Part shown: in pieces, positions 60,380 through 64,000 of the stretch
Numbering within the stretch: the first letter of the stretch is position 1
How the letters are laid out: every line of letters begins with the position of its first letter
Assembly: GCA_029379385.1 (NCBI GenBank)
Contig: CM055605.1
Location: 6,173,001-6,237,000 of the forward strand
DNA from: Quillaja saponaria
Lineage: Eukaryota; Streptophyta; Magnoliopsida; Fabales; Quillajaceae
Direction: 5' to 3'
DNA: 64,000 nucleotides
Notes under the pieces: generated by a model
Seen by the model: only the letters and a program-made list of their open reading frames with translations
The model's database searches: none
What the model was told of the DNA's origin: nothing
Program-made: the position numbers and the translations under genes

Positions 60380-63148
60380 GTATCCAATATATAGAGCATG
60401 TCTTATAATATTCGTATAATGTGATTGATTCTATCATCTAAAATTAACGTGCACGGTCCATCTAAATAAATGCTACTATATTGTTGATTCATGTCTGGAC
60501 TGAATATTTGACTTTTTTCAGTATCATGAAACTTTTAGTAATTGGATTGAGATATTACAGGGACGTCTGATGTTGAAGGATTTTAATATGGCATATTCAT
60601 AAAAAGATTCACTGTGGTTGTGGCCAGTAATACCTTGGAGATTCGTCTGTATTAGGCTGGAAAAGGGACGACGGGTATCCCAGATAGAGGAGTTTATGGT
60701 CCTCTAATATCAGCCATTTCTGTAGATCCTGGTGTGTTATATATTCCTTTATATGTTGTTATTCTTCTATCAATCACTTCACTGGTGTAATCTAACCTGT
60801 AAATCTCATTATGCTGGCAGACTTTATACCCCCATCAGAAGGTGGAAAAAGTATATCTACAAGTGCTGTGGTTGCAATTGTGGCCGCAGGAGCAGTTTCT
60901 GTCATCCTTCTTATTGTTATACTTTGGTGGAGAGGCTGTCTAGGAAGGAAAAGTGCATTGGAAAGAGGTACTTGAAAGACAATTACTACTGCTGTCATGG
61001 TTGACTTTTTTTGGCGGTTGGGGGTAAAAAGTATGCAAACTAAATTGTTTCGAAGGTCTACATAACGTGATTCTTCTCAATGTACGATATATCTCATTTT
61101 GTTTTGCTTCTCTGGCAGAGCTAAAAGGGTTAGACCTGCAAACTGGTTCATTTACTTTACAGCAAATTAAAGCAGCCACAAATAACTTTGATGTTGCCAA
61201 TAAAATTGGAGAAGGAGGATTTGGTCCTGTTTACAAGGTACTATTAACAGCAAATGTATTTTTTTCATTTTACTGTAATTGTTAAGTTGTTTGTAACTGT
61301 CTGTTGCCAAAAGTCTTTTATTTATGATCTAAAAACACAGAATATTACTTTATGTAATGCAGGGATTTTTTTCTGATGGCACCGTAATAGCAGTTAAGCA
61401 ACTTTCTGCCAAATCAAAACAAGGAAATCGTGAGTTTATAAATGAGATAGGCATGATTTCAGCTCTGCAACACCCTCATCTTGTTAAGCTTTACGGATGT
61501 TGTGTTGAGGGAGATCAGTTGTTACTTGTATATGAGTACATGCAAAATAACAGCCTTGCTCGTGTTTTATTTGGTAAGTCTTTAGCTTTTATGATCAGTT
61601 AAGGTTGGCTCTTCTTTTTTCTTGTACAGTCTTTCACTCACTATATATATATCTGTATGGTACTATTTTCTTTTTTTAATTTTTCTTGGAAAAATTAAGG
61701 CCCAGAAGAAAGCCAATTGAAACTGGACTGGCCAACAAGGCACAAGATCTGTGTCGGTATAGCAAGAGGTTTGGCTTATCTCCATGAAGAATCTAGATTG
61801 AATATTGTTCACAGGGACATCAAGGCAACTAATGTATTGCTTGATGAAGATCTAAACCCTAAGATATCTGATTTTGGTTTGGCCAAGCTTGATGAAGAGG
61901 ACAACACCCACATAAGCACCCGAATTGCTGGGACTTAGTGAGTTACCTTATTTCAATTTCTTTCTTTTTGATTATATTAATCTAATTTTTGTGTGTACAT
62001 TGAATGTGATGGATTACTTATTGTTTCAAATCATAATCTGTTAATAGATCAGGCGAAGAAGACATCAATCTTAACATTATAGTAATTCACCTATGGCTTC
62101 GTAGTTATGCGCAACAAAATTATAAACAAAAGCAGTACTGTCATTGCCCTATTCATCTTCCACACTTGTTGTAATACATGAATATAAAATTATGCAGTGG
62201 ATATATGGCACCGGAATACGCAATGCATGGTTACTTAACCGACAAAGCAGATGTCTACAGTTTTGGAATTGTTGCCTTGGAAATTGTTAGTGGGAGGAGC
62301 AACACCACTCACCGATCGAAGGAAGAAAGCTTCTATCTTCTTGATTGGGTAATTAATATTCTCGCCCTCTCTCAAATTTATGGTAATTTGTTTGTACTTG
62401 ATCATATCTATCTGGGCTGTGCTTCTTGTTGGTTAAACTAGATTGCAGAAGTAGCCTATCAAATTTCCATCGTGTGCTATGTTTGGGGAGCAGTAGTGTG
62501 CACATACTCTTTTTTCCCCTGTAAACATTAACTATCAGACATCATTTTCCTTTCTTTATTATATCTATGCTGCCTATGCATGTACAACATTGTCTTACCA
62601 TGGGAAGAGAAGCATATTGGTATCAACAATATCTTGCATAATTATGCTGAAAAAAGTAGTTCTATACTAAATTTCCTATATATAACAAAACTTTCGTCAC
62701 TTAGATTTGATTTGTCGCATGTTTCAATTAAAAATCGCAGCCTAATCTAATGGACCTGTGACTACTTTTTTTCTAGGCACGTCTTCTGAAAGAGAAAGGA
62801 AGTTTATTGGAGCTAGTTGATCCAAGGTTGGGTTCAGATTTCAACAAAGAGCAGGTAATGGTAATGATCAATGTGGCTCTCCTATGCGCTAATGTCACTC
62901 CAGCTGTTCGGCCAACGATGTCTTCAGTGGTAAGCATGCTTGAAGGCAACTCCATCGTTGAAGATGTAGTTTTGGATACAAGTGAGCTGATGGATGAGAG
63001 GAAATTGGAAGCGATGCGAAAGTATTACCTACAGAAAGAAGAAAATGATGAAGACGAGAGTGAGACTCAAAAATTGACAAGGAACGGGCCATGGACTACT
63101 TCATCATCTGCTGTGGATCTCTATCCAATCAACTTGGATTCTGATTAG

Positions 63149-64000
63149 TGAGAGAAAAGAGTTTAGAGAATTGTCAATATCTTGCCAAAATCTGATGTAC
63201 TGCTAAAATTCTTAAGGATGCCATTGCAACATAAAAAGGAATAACTTCAAATGTTTGTTTAGCATGGCTTTTAAAACCGTGGAACCAAGCAAGTGTAGAT
63301 ACCTAGTTTGGGTGACAATGTTTCTTTACATATATAATAGTAATTTGAAAGTTATTTCCAAATGTTTCTAACTCTATGTGGACTAACAGGACACTGTAAT
63401 TTGTTCTTCAATATGTATGAATATGATGATGCAATTAATCTATAGTTTGAGTGGGTTGAGTTGAATGTGTCATCCATTACATTAAAAGACTAAATAAGTG
63501 AAAATGGACAAATATATTTATCGTATACAAATCTCTCTCCTTACAAATTGTGAAACAAAGAGGGGAAGAAAGTGCATTGTCATACTAGGTGTGGTTGGAG
63601 GAGTTCAAGTTTTTAGCTTCACTTTTGTGTGTATCCATAGCTTGATTTATTTTTTCTTTTTTGGTGATTTTTTATACAGAGGGAAACTTGACAATTAAAA
63701 AAGAAAAAGGAAAATAAAAAGCTTACACTTAAAACACTTAAAGATTAAGAAAAGTTCTCATTACGTCTATTTCTTTATACATTACTTGTAATAATTAATT
63801 TCAAGGATTAAGTAATTTCTTGTAGTACTAAACTACATACAAAAAGGAATTACCTAATTGGCATTACTATTACTTAATCAAATTTTTAGCAAGTGTCTTA
63901 AAAGCAATTATTAAGTTGCAATAAATATAATTTTTAAAAATTAAAACTTTCTAAAAATAACAATTTATACTTTAAATAATACTAAAATCATAATCAATTA
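63149..64000. other. 3' flank of gene F to window end
   Basis: The 3' UTR-like start retains the phrases CTGCTAAAATTCTTAAGGATGCCATT and GAATAACTTCAA.TGTTTGTTTAGC found after A-D, confirming orthologous ends. After about 63400 it becomes unique AT-rich DNA. No gene, RNA or element is recognised. Confidence 0.6.

Larger units (their letters stand above)
51980..63148 (+). pseudogene. Gene F: LRR-malectin receptor-like kinase with broken ectodomain and open kinase exons
   Basis: Sister of C. Exons: 1 51980-52103 (ATG at 51980, or at 51992 by analogy with B/D); 2 52434-52608; 3 53259-53336; 4 53424-53492; 5 53627-53698; 6 53775-53846; 7 54036-54107; 8 54200-54271; 9 54349-54420; 10 54509-54580; 11 54751-54822; 12 55672-55743; 13 56611-56676; 14 58570-58626; 15 58710-58745; 16 58871-58914; 17 59692-60071; 18 60561-60731; 19 60821-60967; 20 61119-61237; 21 61363-61573; 22 61700-61937; 23 62198-62348; 24 62777-63148. 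Lesions: exon 9 acceptor AG to AC; exon 13 donor GT missing; TAG at 58619-58621; exon 15 donor GT to AT; 25 bp missing from exon 18, giving TAA, plus a TGG to TAG there. Exons 20-24 are intact with [26 protein letters not shown] and APE. The C-terminus is six residues shorter (TAT to TAG). Confidence 0.88.

Noticed and set aside
1..64000. CRISPR arrays, operons, bacterial origins, tRNA or rRNA genes
   Set aside because: None seen. The only tRNA-like promoter is box B of the SINE in gene C, and the window is plant nuclear DNA.

Overview
The window is nuclear DNA of a flowering plant, most likely a eudicot. The evidence is intron-rich genes with GT/AG introns, very AT-rich intergenic DNA, an Au-type SINE, Copia, gypsy-like and TRIM retroelement pieces, and one plant-specific receptor family throughout. 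The species cannot be named from the sequence.

Layout: the window is a tandem cluster of one gene family, leucine-rich-repeat receptor-like kinases of subfamily LRR-VIII-2 (the At1g53430/At1g53440 type). A full member has 24 exons: signal peptide (exon 1), N-terminal cap (2), LRR exons (3-16, phase 2), malectin-like domain (17-18), transmembrane segment (19), RD-type Ser/Thr kinase (20-24). Copies are lettered here in order. A is the 3' end of a gene (1-1539). B is 12987-21673. C is 23685-33590. D is 37550-47413. E is an inverted fragment of exons 2-10 (49360-51470, minus). F is 51980-63148. B and D are near-identical sisters. C and F are sisters, sharing a 6-bp insertion in exon 3 and a TRIM element in the intron before exon 14. 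The cluster therefore looks like a two-gene unit (B+C) duplicated to give D+F, with E and a Copia fragment inserted later between D and F. A has the same 3' flank as B and D.

Condition: only A is undamaged in what is visible. B has a 1-bp insertion and D a 5-bp deletion in the same kinase exon. Both shift into the same frame and stop at the equivalent TGA just before the HRD motif, predicting receptors of about 780 residues that keep ectodomain, membrane segment and kinase N-lobe. C lost exon 1 and exon 13, carries an in-frame SINE inside its malectin exon, and has a stop right after the membrane segment plus two kinase frameshifts. F has broken splice sites, stops and a 25-bp deletion in its extracellular half, but all its kinase exons are open. 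If the base calls hold, the window has no complete canonical receptor.

Intergenic DNA: A-B (about 11.4 kb) holds a decayed gypsy-like region with 30-bp and 156-bp tandem repeats, two diverged copies of a ~1.2-kb segment, and an apparently identical 551-bp direct repeat. C-D (about 4 kb) is AT-rich and partly homologous to A-B. D-F holds the Copia/E chimeric insertion. A short conserved block with a TTGAC (W-box-like) core recurs in the intergenic regions before B, C, D and F.

Part 1 rests on hand alignment between the paralogues and known family exon phases. No database search was run.
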